Assembly: GCF_001027745.1 (NCBI RefSeq)
Contig: NZ_LECU01000009.1
Coordinates: 1-64,000 of the forward strand
From: Pedobacter sp. BMA
GTDB taxonomy: Bacteria; Bacteroidota; Bacteroidia; Sphingobacteriales; Sphingobacteriaceae
Reading direction: 5' to 3'
DNA length: 64,000 nucleotides
Below are positions 8,564 through 17,610 of this stretch, piece by piece; position 1 is the stretch's first letter, and each line of letters begins with the position of its first letter. The notes under the pieces are model-generated. The model worked only from the letters and a program-made list of their open reading frames with translations. It did not search any database and was not told the origin of the DNA. Position numbers and translations under genes: made by a program.

Positions 8564-8923
8564 ATGAATCAGACAGAAGGGGTTTTAAATAATAATGATT
8601 TTTGTAATTCAAATATCCGGGCAATTCATGATACGATGTATGTGATTGGCGGTAAATGGAAGATATCCATTGTCGCCTGCCTTGGATACCGCCCGATGCG
8701 TTTTTCTGAATTGCTTCGTGAAGTTGAAGGGATTGCAGGAAAAGTGCTTAGCCGGGAATTGAAAGATATGGAGACCAATCAACTCATCGTTCGAAAAGTT
8801 TTAGATACTAAACCAATATCCGTATTGTACCATTTGACGGAATATGGCAAAACTTTGGAAGAGCTTACCCTCACTATAGCTGAGTGGGGTAAAACGCATC
8901 GTAAGCAGATTATCGGAAAGTAG
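8564..8923 (+). CDS. HxlR family transcriptional regulator
   Basis: A 119-residue winged-helix protein with the HxlR signature: a cysteine near the N-terminus (C12 in NDFCNSN), then IGGKWKISIVACLGYRPMRF, SELLREVEGIAGKVLSRELKD and VLYHLTEYGKTLEEL. The cysteine position matches HxlR/YodB-type sensors that react with quinones or aldehydes; a second cysteine (C43, in IVACLGYRP) is also present. It is divergent from a nitroreductase, a common regulator-target pair. The ATG inside the promoter-proximal frame is preferred because an earlier GTG would overlap the -7 element. Confidence 0.9.
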   Translation: MNQTEGVLNNNDFCNSNIRAIHDTMYVIGGKWKISIVACLGYRPMRFSELLREVEGIAGKVLSRELKDMETNQLIVRKVLDTKPISVLYHLTEYGKTLEELTLTIAEWGKTHRKQIIGK

Positions 8924-8979
8924 TGCATCCTGCACATCCCCATGATTTGAAACAACGTGCCTGCTTATCGTGTAACAGG

Positions 8980-9585
8980 TTAAAACTTAAATATCGTTTT
9001 CAAATGTGATTCATACTCTGCTTTAAATTTAGCTACAAGCTCCGGCGACCCATTCTTTTCTACATCGTGAAAATGAAGGCTTGGTAAGGGTTCCAAACCA
9101 CAAAAGGCATTCATCCTGTGAAATGGAAACAGCACACCATCATCAACACTTCTTCCCTTGAAAAATTCTTCGTCAAGCGTGAATGCAGTTTTAGGCGCAT
9201 TCCAGGTGGTGGTAGTCAGGTATTTTCTGCCCTGTAACATTCCCCCGGTTCCGTAATTTCGTTCCGGGTTAGCTGCTTTACGTCCGTCGCTGTAGTACAG
9301 GCCTTTTCGGTGTCCGGCTGTAAATACCTCGTCAATGTATTTTTTAAGGGAGTTTGGCATATACATCCACCAGATGGGGAAGTGGTAAATGATTATATCG
9401 GCCCAAACGAATTTTTCTACTTCGGTTGCTGCATCATAATCCTCCAGGTGTGGTTGGGTGATCTGTATTTCAAAACCCTTATCTGCACTGAAAAACGATT
9501 TGTCCCAACTGGTAATCTCTTCATTCAGTTGCCCTCCGGAATGGGCAAATTGCTTACCTCCGTTAATCACTAATATCTTTTGCAT
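8980..9585 (-). CDS. MdaB-like NAD(P)H quinone oxidoreductase
   Basis: A 201-residue flavodoxin-fold enzyme. The start ILVINGGKQFAHSGGQLNEE is the FAD/FMN phosphate loop of MdaB (modulator of drug activity B). Other family segments are ADIIIYHFPIWWMYMPNSLKKYIDEVFTAG (split here by helices) and FFKGRSVDDGVLFPFHRMNAFCGL. It reduces quinones by two electrons with NADPH. It is divergent from a LysR regulator with overlapping promoter signals. The ATG at 9585 is chosen because the longer frame would run through the promoter. Confidence 0.9.
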   Translation of the reverse strand: MQKILVINGGKQFAHSGGQLNEEITSWDKSFFSADKGFEIQITQPHLEDYDAATEVEKFVWADIIIYHFPIWWMYMPNSLKKYIDEVFTAGHRKGLYYSDGRKAANPERNYGTGGMLQGRKYLTTTTWNAPKTAFTLDEEFFKGRSVDDGVLFPFHRMNAFCGLEPLPSLHFHDVEKNGSPELVAKFKAEYESHLKTIFKF

Positions 9586-9605
9586 ATACTTTTTTTTACT
9601 TGCAG

Positions 9606-9651
9606 CAAAAGTAGATACCTTGTTATTGTAATAAAAATAATAGTATTTTTG
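9606..9651. promoter_or_regulatory. Back-to-back promoters of mdaB-like and lysR genes
   Basis: TACTTTTG on the minus strand (9613-9606) and TATTTTTG on the plus strand (9644-9651) both match the TAnnTTTG -7 element, each about 20 nt from its gene. The AT-rich dyad between them is where a LysR protein would be expected to bind. Confidence 0.6.
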
Positions 9652-9674
9652 CATTGGTATAATTAATATTATAG

Positions 9675-10610
9675 ATGCAGGCAAATTTAGAATGGTTCAG
9701 AACTTTTAAATCGATCTACGAAACAGGTACCTTAAGCGGTGCAGCTAAACAGCTTTATGTTTCGCAGCCCGGAGTAGGCCTGCACCTCAATGCGCTCGAA
9801 ACCTATACCGGCTATACACTTTTCGAACGTACCACCCGGAAAATGGTACCTACCGAAAGGGGCCATTTGCTTTATCAGCAATTGCAGCATTCATTACATA
9901 TTTTGGAAGAAATTGAAGGCCGGTTCAGACGAAAATCAGGTGCCGATCGCCCCACGGTTAGTGTTGGCATGTGCGTAGAAAGTTTTCAGCATGCGCTCGA
10001 AAAACACATTCCTTCTCTTAACTTCAATCTCATTATGCAGTTTGGTGAAAATGAAAAACTTACCGAGTTGCTGGAGAACGGTGGGATAGACCTGGTGTTG
10101 GCCACTCAAACTAAGAACAGTCCCAATCTTGAATATGAACCATTCGCATCTGAGAAGCTGATGATTGTTTGCGGCAAAAACACCGATCTTTCTGGATGGG
10201 AATCATTAGATTTAGGAAATAAGCAGGTGCTTTTACATTGGTTCCAACAGCAGATGTGGTATAACACTGCTTCTGATGCCAAGCTGCTGAATCAGTTTTG
10301 GCAGGCAAATTTCGGTTTTTTACCAGAATTTGTCCCTAATTATATTGTTCCCAATAAGTTTTCGATTATCCGCTGCTTATCAGCTGGTGAAGGACTTGCG
10401 GTTTTGCCTGATTTTATCTGCCGGGAGGCACTGGCTTCCGGAGAGTTAAAGGTACTGTGGGAGGGATATGTTGCCGTAGAAAATACCATGTTCTTCGGAA
10501 AGAGAAGAAACAGTATTAATGAAGATCAGATTAAATTTCTTCAGGAAAAACTGCATCTGGCTTTTGCATCAGCAGAAACACAGCTTCAGGAGCATCATTC
10601 GCAGCTATAA
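9675..10610 (+). CDS. LysR family transcriptional regulator
   Basis: A 311-residue LysR protein: N-terminal helix-turn-helix (SGAAKQLYVSQPGVGLHLNALE, residues about 18-40, with FERTTRKMVPTERG after it) and a periplasmic-binding-like effector domain (about 92-295). It is divergent from the MdaB-like quinone reductase, so it probably senses a quinone or related electrophile. Its 3' end overlaps the convergent small gene by 6 nt. Confidence 0.9.
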   Translation: MQANLEWFRTFKSIYETGTLSGAAKQLYVSQPGVGLHLNALETYTGYTLFERTTRKMVPTERGHLLYQQLQHSLHILEEIEGRFRRKSGADRPTVSVGMCVESFQHALEKHIPSLNFNLIMQFGENEKLTELLENGGIDLVLATQTKNSPNLEYEPFASEKLMIVCGKNTDLSGWESLDLGNKQVLLHWFQQQMWYNTASDAKLLNQFWQANFGFLPEFVPNYIVPNKFSIIRCLSAGEGLAVLPDFICREALASGELKVLWEGYVAVENTMFFGKRRNSINEDQIKFLQEKLHLAFASAETQLQEHHSQL

Positions 10611-10856
10611 CTCAAACCGAACCCATATATCCTGGTTGGTATGCGCCACTTTACCGGTGAAATTCTGGTCGAGCTCCGGCGATGCAGTTAAAAGTTTTTT
10701 TGCAATGCCGGCATACTGCTCCAGGTTGGCTTCATCCTTCAGAATGTAGATCAGTTCTCCGTTTTCACTCCAGTAAGATTCAATCACCTGTTCGTTAAAT
10801 TTATCATTTAATTGCTGATGGGCGGGACTAACGTTTAGTATCTCGTGATTTTTCAT
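10605..10856 (-). CDS. Hypothetical small protein, 83 residues
   Basis: I do not recognise a family. The protein begins MKNHEILNVSPAHQQLNDKF and alternates helix and strand (ENGELIYILKD, then AKKLLTAS). The start at 10856 is preferred, since the longer frame overlaps the upstream gene on the same strand. It probably forms an operon with that gene, 13 nt upstream. Confidence 0.5.
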   Translation of the reverse strand: MKNHEILNVSPAHQQLNDKFNEQVIESYWSENGELIYILKDEANLEQYAGIAKKLLTASPELDQNFTGKVAHTNQDIWVRFEL

Positions 10857-10869
10857 TTGTGTAAGCGGG

Positions 10870-11172
10870 TTAGTTACAGGTATCATTCTGGTCATGCTCC
10901 GGAAGTCCTGCCAATATTAAGTTAATTTCTTTACCAATTTCATTTACAGGCAATGGTAAAGCGGAATCTTTTTGATAGACGCCAACGGAGTTAAGCTCAA
11001 GGTCATCCGTATGCACAGAGCCAAGCGGAAGTTCCTCCCAGGCACCATGTTTTTCAACTATTGCACCTATAATCTTATCGTCCGACATGATTTCATAATA
11101 GGAATCTTTTGGCAATACAGTAAATAAGTGGCATGTTCCGCTGCGTTCTACTTTAACATTAAATGGTTGCAT
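10870..11172 (-). CDS. Hypothetical small beta-rich protein, 100 residues
   Basis: A soluble protein whose centre reads YYEIMSDDKIIGAIVEKHGAW, followed by an acidic loop and a C-terminal helix VNEIGKEINLIL. The pattern, strand-turn-strand with GxI, a Trp and a closing helix, resembles the tiny proteins encoded at 50.6 and 58.3 kb in this window and the central part of the 164-residue protein near 17 kb. Function unknown. The likely operon partner lies just downstream. Confidence 0.55.
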   Translation of the reverse strand: MQPFNVKVERSGTCHLFTVLPKDSYYEIMSDDKIIGAIVEKHGAWEELPLGSVHTDDLELNSVGVYQKDSALPLPVNEIGKEINLILAGLPEHDQNDTCN

Positions 11173-11443
11173 ATCTATCAGATTTAAGGTGAACTGCAGT
11201 GATAACAGATTTTTACTATAAGAGTTTTGAGAATATGCTCATCTCATCTGATGTAAATTCATCAGGAGCAACCCGCAGTTAAGCCCCGACTGATTCGCCT
11301 GGCTTACCAGATTTTCGGGCTCCGACAGTATTTTTACGCGAAGAAATATAAGTTTTAAAATACCAAAGACTATTCCTACCTTTCTACTCTTAAATCCAGT
11401 ACGGAATGTCGAGTTTAACACCTTAACCATCCTTTTTAAAAAA

Positions 11444-12310
11444 ATGTCATTTAACACGCTGAAATTGTTACAAAAACAAAAAAAGAACATCCTTGAAATC
11501 TGGATGAAAAATCAACTCTCCGATGATGGCCTCAGAGAAGATCTGATCAGTAATGAAGACCTTCGTGGTCAGTCTGAAGAGTTAATCTCTGCGCTGGTTA
11601 CCAATCTTGCCGGCGATGACTTGGTTGATTTCGATGCTGATCGCTGGGATCCGGTGATCGAAATATTAGGTGGTATTGCCATCACCCGTGCCCGTCAGGG
11701 TTTTTCTCCCAGAGAAACCGGGAGGTTTGTGCATAGTTTAAAAGATGCTTTACTGGAAGTTTTACAACGTGAAATTGAGGATTCTAAGCAGCTTTTCGAA
11801 GAAAGCATGAAGATTAATAAAGTGATGGACAACCTGAGTATTGTCACTTTCGAGACTTTTATCAAAGGACGAGAAGAAGTAATATTAAGGCAAACAGACG
11901 AAATTGCAGAGATTTCTACTCCAGTAATCCGCGTGTGGGATGGCATTCTGGCTTTGCCCATTATCGGTACGCTGGATAGCTCCAGGACGCAGATCGTAAT
12001 GGAAAACCTTCTTCAGGAGATTGTGGAAACAGGTTCAAGCATTGCAATTCTTGATATTTCAGGCGTTCCTGCTGTCGACTCACTGGTTGCACAGCATTTA
12101 ATTAAAACGGTAAGTGCAACACGTTTAATGGGTGCAGAATGTATCATCAGTGGTATTCGCCCGGAAATCGCTCAAACAGTAGTTCATTTGGGAATTGACC
12201 TTTCTAACATTATTACTAAAGCATCACTGGCCAGTGCATTATCTTATGCGTTTAAAGTACTCAGACTGGAAGTTCGTAAAAGTAGTTCAATAGCAAAACC
12301 TAATCTCTAA
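11444..12310 (+). CDS. rsbR: RsbR-like stressosome scaffold protein
   Basis: A 288-residue protein with an N-terminal helical RsbR-type sensor domain (about 1-145) and a C-terminal STAS domain (about 160-275). The two phosphorylation sites of RsbR are recognisable: GVPAVDS (Ser in place of the first Thr) and GIRPEIAQT (second Thr kept). RsbR paralogues form the stressosome with RsbS and are phosphorylated by RsbT. It is the first gene of a five-gene operon. The N-terminal domain is not a globin or LOV domain, so its signal is unknown. Confidence 0.88.
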   Translation: MSFNTLKLLQKQKKNILEIWMKNQLSDDGLREDLISNEDLRGQSEELISALVTNLAGDDLVDFDADRWDPVIEILGGIAITRARQGFSPRETGRFVHSLKDALLEVLQREIEDSKQLFEESMKINKVMDNLSIVTFETFIKGREEVILRQTDEIAEISTPVIRVWDGILALPIIGTLDSSRTQIVMENLLQEIVETGSSIAILDISGVPAVDSLVAQHLIKTVSATRLMGAECIISGIRPEIAQTVVHLGIDLSNIITKASLASALSYAFKVLRLEVRKSSSIAKPNL

Positions 12311-12315
12311 TAAAC

Positions 12316-12723
12316 ATGGATAAAATTCCTATTCTGAGGATGGGAAGCTTTCTGCTGGTAACCATTCAGGTTGATCTTTACGACAGGCTTGCGCTTGATT
12401 TGGAGGCCGATCTGGTACAAATGGTGAATAAAACCGGCTCGAAAGGAGTACTGATTGATATTTCGGCGGTTTCGATAGTCGACTCATTTATGGGGCGCAT
12501 TATTGGAAATATTGCCAGCATGTCGAAAATTCTGGATGCCGAAACAGTGGTAGTGGGCATGCAACCTGCAGTTGCCATTACTTTAATTGAACTTGGACTG
12601 CCATTAAAAGGAGTGCATACAGCCCTTGATGTAGAAAAGGGAATGAATTTACTTAAGTCGATGATTGGGGATGATCACGGGGACGAAGACGAAACCGATG
12701 ATGATGATACTTTCGCTGAGTAA
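12316..12723 (+). CDS. rsbS: RsbS-like STAS protein
   Basis: A single STAS domain close to RsbS of Gram-positive stressosomes: DISAVSIVDSFMGRIIGNI holds the phosphoserine of RsbS (Ser in VDSF), and GMQPAVAITLIELGLPL is nearly the same as in RsbS. The last 15 residues are an acidic tail of Asp/Glu. It starts 5 nt after rsbR. In the family model it holds RsbT until stress triggers phosphorylation. The 3' end overlaps the next gene. Confidence 0.88.
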   Translation: MDKIPILRMGSFLLVTIQVDLYDRLALDLEADLVQMVNKTGSKGVLIDISAVSIVDSFMGRIIGNIASMSKILDAETVVVGMQPAVAITLIELGLPLKGVHTALDVEKGMNLLKSMIGDDHGDEDETDDDDTFAE

Positions 12724-13117
12724 GGATAACATTCAGGTTCAAAAAGAACAAGATGTAGTTCTTTTGCGCAATCGCGTGCGGGAAGTTGCCGTAAAAATCA
12801 AAATGGGCCTGGTCAATCAAACCAAGCTGATTACGGCAGCCAGCGAATTACTGAGGAATATGTTGCGTTACGGGGGCGGCGGCAGTTGCCTGATCGAGGT
12901 GGTAACACGAGGTCGGGATAATGGCGTGCGCCTTACTTTCACTGATCATGGACCAGGTATTCCGGATATCGAAGCAGCAATGCGCGACGGCTTTTCTACA
13001 GGAAAAAGTCTGGGCCTTGGACTTCCAGGAGCAAAACGCCTCTGTAATGAATTTGACTTAAAAAGTAAGCCCGGTGAGGGAACGGTAGTGATGATATTAA
13101 AATGGGCAAATGGTTGA
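12704..13117 (+). CDS. rsbT: RsbT-like serine kinase (GHKL ATPase)
   Basis: A small GHKL ATPase of the anti-sigma/RsbT type: N-box TAASELLRNMLRYGGGG, G1 box DHGPGIPD, and G2 box GKSLGLGLPGAKRL. It is the expected kinase of the RsbR and RsbS STAS domains. Three ATG codons in a row (12698-12706) within the end of rsbS can start it; the coordinates use the last. Overlap with rsbS implies translational coupling. Confidence 0.85.
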   Translation: MILSLSKDNIQVQKEQDVVLLRNRVREVAVKIKMGLVNQTKLITAASELLRNMLRYGGGGSCLIEVVTRGRDNGVRLTFTDHGPGIPDIEAAMRDGFSTGKSLGLGLPGAKRLCNEFDLKSKPGEGTVVMILKWANG

Positions 13118-14117
13118 TGCAACGCATATAAGCCTTCAGGCAAACGACAGAAGTTACTTTTCTTTACTTAAAAAAGAAATACACCAGCGCCTGCTCGATG
13201 CAGGCATGGAACACACCCGGATAGCAGAGGTCGACATCATTGTTGCCGAAATGACCAGCAACCTCTTTAAATACGCAGATAATGGTGAAATCCTTTTCGG
13301 CTCTTTTCAGGAGAATGGCGTGCCTTATATTGAGTTGATCAGTATAGACCGCGGTCCTGGTATGCAAAACCCGTCCAGAATGCTGCAAGATGGCATGTCA
13401 ACCAGTAATACCCTGGGCGCGGGTTTGGGCAGTATTAAAAGGCTTTCCGATACTTTCGATATTTACTCACAGGTGGGTTGGGGGACCATTCTCCTGAGCA
13501 GGATTTACATGGGCAAAAAGCCAGCGGTTAAAAAGGGTTTGCTCATCAGGCCGATAGTGGTAAGTAAGCCCGGCGAAAAGGTAAGCGGAGATGGCTTTGT
13601 GTGCCGTATCAACGGTAATAGTTTTAAACTGATGCTAGGCGATGGATTGGGTCACGGACCGGAAGCGAACCTGGCCGTAAATGAAGCGGCAAAGGTATTT
13701 AAAGTTTTTCCTGAGCAAAGCCCTACAGCAACACTCCGTTTTATTCACGGAGCCACGCGCAAAACCCGTGGCATGGTAGCCAATATTACCCATTTCGACG
13801 CAGAAAAAGGCGAATGGCTATCGGCCGGAATAGGGAATATAGCTGCAAAGTGGATTGGCCCGGTTTCTTCAAAAAATCATATGTCATATAATGGCATTGT
13901 TGGGCACAACATTCCCACCACCATGAATGATCAGGTATACAGTTCAACAGAATACAACCAGCTGGTCCTTTGCTCAGATGGTATTAAAACCAGATGGGAA
14001 GTTTCAAAGTACCCCGGCATTTTAAAACACGATCTTGTTCTGCTGGCAGCCTGCATTTATAAAGATCATGCCCGTGGAACGGATGACATGTCAGTGATAG
14101 TACTTAAAGTTCGGTAG
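13110..14117 (+). CDS. Fused GHKL ATPase and SpoIIE/RsbX-like PP2C phosphatase
   Basis: Residues about 1-130 form a second anti-sigma-type ATPase (IVAEMTSNLFKYADNG N-box, DRGPGM, LGAGLGSIKRL). Residues about 145-335 form a SpoIIE-type PP2C phosphatase with metal-binding aspartates in GDGLGHGPEANLAVNEA, CSDGIKTRW and GTDDMSVIVLK. In Firmicutes the RsbX phosphatase resets the stressosome by removing phosphate from RsbR and RsbS, and here the phosphatase is fused to an ATPase. It overlaps rsbT by 8 nt and ends 1 nt before the next gene. Confidence 0.85.
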   Translation: MVDATHISLQANDRSYFSLLKKEIHQRLLDAGMEHTRIAEVDIIVAEMTSNLFKYADNGEILFGSFQENGVPYIELISIDRGPGMQNPSRMLQDGMSTSNTLGAGLGSIKRLSDTFDIYSQVGWGTILLSRIYMGKKPAVKKGLLIRPIVVSKPGEKVSGDGFVCRINGNSFKLMLGDGLGHGPEANLAVNEAAKVFKVFPEQSPTATLRFIHGATRKTRGMVANITHFDAEKGEWLSAGIGNIAAKWIGPVSSKNHMSYNGIVGHNIPTTMNDQVYSSTEYNQLVLCSDGIKTRWEVSKYPGILKHDLVLLAACIYKDHARGTDDMSVIVLKVR

Positions 14118-14118
14118 T

Positions 14119-15318
14119 ATGAAAGAGGTATTAGATATTTCCCTTGAGAATGAAATGGATTTGGTTTTGGCTCACCGCAGATCCATGCAGGTGGGCGAGC
14201 AGCTGGGGCTTACTGTAGCCACACGCACCACTTTTGCTACTGCGGTTTCTGAAATCGCCAGAACTGCAATCGAATACACCGACAATGGCCGTTTAACTAT
14301 CATTATCTCCGGAAAATATCCACGATATTCATTATACGCGAGGGTAGTTTTTGATTCCGACCAAACCTTCAGGGCTACAGATGAAGGCTTCTTCTATGCA
14401 AAAAAGCTGCTTCCCGATTTTTCGTTTAGTTCGTCAGGAAATGCTTATGTAATTGAAATGGGACTGGGTTTACCACGTTCGTTAAAACTTGATGAACCTA
14501 AGCTTGCGCTTCTGAAAGATTTTTTTGAGCAGGTAACTCCTTTAAATGCTTATGAAGAAATTAAAAAGAAAAATAATCACTTACACAGGCTAACCGGCGA
14601 GCAGGAAGAAGAAATCAGAATACGCCGTGAGCTCGATGAGAAGAAAAGCGAATTTATTTCTGTAGCCAGCCACGAGCTTAAAACACCTATTACGGTGGTG
14701 AAAGCCTATACGCAGATGCTGAAATTGTTGAAAGACCAATATACTGATAAGGTAGCTGGCGTAATTGATAAGCTTGATATGCAAACCACCAAGCTATCCC
14801 TTCTTGCACAGCAACTCATGGACGTTTCAAAGGTAGAAAACGGGAGCTTACAATACGACCTGGTCGATGTTGACCTTAATGAATTTGTAAATGAAACGGT
14901 AACCATCTTATCAAATGTTCATTCAGGTAATCAAATTAATATCAGTTTGGGCGAACCCTGCCAAATCAAAGCCGATCCACTTCGTTTAGAGCAGGTACTC
15001 ACTAACTTACTGGGTAATGCTGTAAAATATTCTGCCAGAAATTCCACCATTGACATCGCAACAGAATTGTCTGAAAACAAAGATAATGTGATTGTAAAGG
15101 TGACTGACCGCGGGCTTGGCATGTCGCCTGACGGCATCGCCAAAATATTCGATAAATTTTATCGCCTCGATGAGGTAAGCACTTCACATCCCGGCTTAGG
15201 TATGGGACTTTATATTTCTTCTAAAATCATCTCTGATCATGGTGGAAAAATCTGGGTAAAAAGTGTTTTAAATGAAGGATCCACTTTCTTCTTTACCGTG
15301 CCGGTACAGGCAGTGTAA
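14119..15318 (+). CDS. Histidine kinase with N-terminal RsbT-like ATPase domain
   Basis: A 399-residue protein with no membrane segment. Residues about 1-135 resemble an anti-sigma ATPase (TAVSEIARTAIEYTDNG, then LGLPRSLKL) that lacks a clear G1 box. A coiled coil follows (about 140-175), then a HisKA domain (H-box SVASHELKTPITVV) and a HATPase_c domain (NLLGNAVKYS, DRGLGM, GLGMGLYISSKI). This is the last gene of the stressosome-like operon and its probable output, since no sigma factor or anti-sigma gene is present. No response regulator follows directly. Confidence 0.88.
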   Translation: MKEVLDISLENEMDLVLAHRRSMQVGEQLGLTVATRTTFATAVSEIARTAIEYTDNGRLTIIISGKYPRYSLYARVVFDSDQTFRATDEGFFYAKKLLPDFSFSSSGNAYVIEMGLGLPRSLKLDEPKLALLKDFFEQVTPLNAYEEIKKKNNHLHRLTGEQEEEIRIRRELDEKKSEFISVASHELKTPITVVKAYTQMLKLLKDQYTDKVAGVIDKLDMQTTKLSLLAQQLMDVSKVENGSLQYDLVDVDLNEFVNETVTILSNVHSGNQINISLGEPCQIKADPLRLEQVLTNLLGNAVKYSARNSTIDIATELSENKDNVIVKVTDRGLGMSPDGIAKIFDKFYRLDEVSTSHPGLGMGLYISSKIISDHGGKIWVKSVLNEGSTFFFTVPVQAV

Positions 15319-15440
15319 TATTAAGCCGATAACTCATATAAGTGCTGGAAGGGTGGAAGGAATGTACAACTTATCCATCTAAATCATCAATATCCTGCAA
15401 TTATCCTAAACCTTTAAACCCGTAAACGAGTTGTAGGGGA

Positions 15441-16973
15441 ATGGACAGCATCAATACCACCGATACAAACCCGCATTCGGCACTTTATGATTACCAGATC
15501 AGGGACATCGACACATTATTTACCCAATTACAAAACCCTGAATGCGATGGTCATTGCAGGGTATTATATCAATTGCCGACAGGAGGGGGGAAAACGGTAA
15601 TCTTTTCGCAGATTGTATCCCGTTATCTCAAATCGTTTAAAGGTAAAGCCATTGTTCTTACCCACAGAAAAGAACTCAGCACGCAAACGGCCAGCGTACT
15701 CAAATCTGCCGGTGTAAGATGCAGGATCATCAACAGCAGTGTAAAGCGTATTCCTAAAAAAGATATCTATCCATGCTATGTGGCGATGGTAGAAACGCTC
15801 AATAACCGAATTTCCGATAACCTGCTCGATACACAGGATATCGGACTGGTGATTGTGGATGAAGCACACCATAACTCGTTCAGAAAACTGCTCGACCAGT
15901 TTCCCGCTGCATCTATCATTGGTGTTACCGCAACGCCTTTCTCCTCCGATCCAGAGCTTCCATTGAACAGCGATTACAATATGCTGGTTTCTGGCCCTAC
16001 GATAGATGAACTGATTAACAGAGGCTTCTTAGCCAAACCGCGTACTTTTGATTATGAAGTGGAACTTAATACCCTCACTACAGGTACCGGAGGCGATTTC
16101 TCAGTAAGTACGTCGGATGAGCTTTACAGCAGTAAACCCATGCTCGATCTTCTTGTTAAAGCATATGAATCACACGCAAAAGGTAAACGAACCCTCATCT
16201 TCAATAACGGTATTTTCACTTCCCGGAGCGTAACTGAAACATTTATGGCCCTGGGCTATCCCATCAGGCATCTCGACAATAAAACAGAAGCCGCCGAGCG
16301 TAAGGATATCCTGAAATGGTTTAAGAAAACCAAAGGGGCGATATTAAGCTCTGTTTCCATTCTCACCACCGGTTTCGATGAACCCTCCATACAAACCGTC
16401 ATCCTGAACCGCGCCACCACTTCACTTACATTATACCATCAAATGGTTGGGAGGGGTGCACGTGCCATGAAAAACAAAAAACGATTCAGTATCATTGATC
16501 TTGGCAATAACGTAGAAAGGTTTGGCCATTGGGAAGAACCGGTAGACTGGAACGATGTGTTTCACTTTCCGGAGAAATACCACCACCAACTATCTAAATC
16601 AGTACAAGATATTCATCATATCCCTTCAGAGCTCCGGGCATCTTTTCCCAATAGCCTGGAAGTTTCTTTTGATGTACTCCAGCATTATCAACTGGCCATT
16701 CAGCAAGATGAAAAGGCCATGACCGTAATAAGCCAATCCATTGAGCAACATGTGCAGATGTGTGTGGATAATGCCCTTACGGTGCAGTCTGCTTTCGATT
16801 TGAGCCTGGTACTGGATAAAGAAATCGACTGGAGAATAAAAGAATTCTGTAAATGCCTCGGCAGTGTGACCAAAAATTATCGATTATGGCTAGGCGAAGA
16901 CTACAGGAAAAAGCTCAGAAAGATGATTGAAAAGAAGATGTATGCACGTCCGGTTATGCGTGAGGCAGTTTAA
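15441..16973 (+). CDS. Superfamily II DEAD/DEAH-box helicase
   Basis: A 510-residue SF2 helicase: Q-region YDYQIRDIDTLF, Walker A LPTGGGKTVIF, Ia VLTHRKEL, DEAH box VIVDEAHHN, motif III GVTATPF and motif VI YHQMVGRGARA. The C-terminal 150 residues are an unassigned helical tail. It is of the ssl2/restriction-subunit type common in Bacteroidota; its substrate is unknown. It is not linked to a nuclease or methylase in this window, so a restriction role is not supported. Confidence 0.88.
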   Translation: MDSINTTDTNPHSALYDYQIRDIDTLFTQLQNPECDGHCRVLYQLPTGGGKTVIFSQIVSRYLKSFKGKAIVLTHRKELSTQTASVLKSAGVRCRIINSSVKRIPKKDIYPCYVAMVETLNNRISDNLLDTQDIGLVIVDEAHHNSFRKLLDQFPAASIIGVTATPFSSDPELPLNSDYNMLVSGPTIDELINRGFLAKPRTFDYEVELNTLTTGTGGDFSVSTSDELYSSKPMLDLLVKAYESHAKGKRTLIFNNGIFTSRSVTETFMALGYPIRHLDNKTEAAERKDILKWFKKTKGAILSSVSILTTGFDEPSIQTVILNRATTSLTLYHQMVGRGARAMKNKKRFSIIDLGNNVERFGHWEEPVDWNDVFHFPEKYHHQLSKSVQDIHHIPSELRASFPNSLEVSFDVLQHYQLAIQQDEKAMTVISQSIEQHVQMCVDNALTVQSAFDLSLVLDKEIDWRIKEFCKCLGSVTKNYRLWLGEDYRKKLRKMIEKKMYARPVMREAV

Positions 16974-17046
16974 ACGGGTTGCCAGTAAAAGCCTGCACTC
17001 AGGTGATATTAATTGAAAAAAATAAAAAATAGTTATACCGATCATA

Positions 17047-17541
17047 ATGGAACAAAATGCGAAGGGATTTAACGCAGACCTGATAGCCGGATCAAATATG
17101 GTGATGCTCGATTACCATTTTGTAGATAGTGGCCAAATCAGGGTTTACCAGCTGGTGAGATTTGCGCCCGGTGAAGGATGGAATGTGCTGTCGAATGGTT
17201 TTCTCTTAGGTTCCATCAAGAAAATTGATGAACAGTGGACTGCCGTCAACGGCGAAGAGCTGAGTGTTGAAAGGGTTTTAAATATCGGAATATTTATTGA
17301 TCAGCAGCATTTCAACCGCTTACCCGAAAAAATCAGGCAGAAGTGGGAAGATTTCATAGAGCAGGTGATCATGCAAACCGACAGCGAATACATCATTGTT
17401 ACTCGCGCCGGCATCAATTTTACCGCTTTCAAACGGTTCTTTACCGAATATATCGGGAATCTGGTAGAGGATGATTGGGCTGTTGAGTTTAAGGTTTATA
17501 ATGCAGATTTTGATGATGATTTTGTGGTAAGGGTATTTTAG
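17047..17541 (+). CDS. Hypothetical protein, 164 residues
   Basis: A soluble, acidic protein. The N-terminal part contains VYQLVRFAPGEGWNVLSNGF and then LLGSIKKIDEQW, a strand-turn-strand pattern resembling the tiny proteins near 10.9 and 58.3 kb. The C-terminal part is helical with clusters of acidic residues (NADFDDDF). No motif tells the function. The gene is followed by a terminator and a divergent tRNA-Leu. Confidence 0.6.
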   Translation: MEQNAKGFNADLIAGSNMVMLDYHFVDSGQIRVYQLVRFAPGEGWNVLSNGFLLGSIKKIDEQWTAVNGEELSVERVLNIGIFIDQQHFNRLPEKIRQKWEDFIEQVIMQTDSEYIIVTRAGINFTAFKRFFTEYIGNLVEDDWAVEFKVYNADFDDDFVVRVF

Positions 17542-17571
17542 CTTCGGCAAAATGATGCAAATGTCCAAAAT

Positions 17572-17609
17572 AAAAAAACCGCTTCGATAAAAATCAAAGC
17601 GGTTTTTTT
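17572..17609. terminator. Bidirectional terminator between a gene and tRNA-Leu
   Basis: AAAAAAACCGCTT pairs with AAGCGGTTTTTTT around a loop of 12 nt. The run of T on the plus strand and run of A on the other side make it an intrinsic terminator in both directions, for the 164-residue gene and for the tRNA. Confidence 0.9.
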
Positions 17610-17610
17610 G

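Noticed and set aside
15441..16973. Helicase as part of a restriction or defence system
   Set aside because: No methylase, nuclease or other defence gene lies next to it; the flanks are a stressosome operon and a tRNA.
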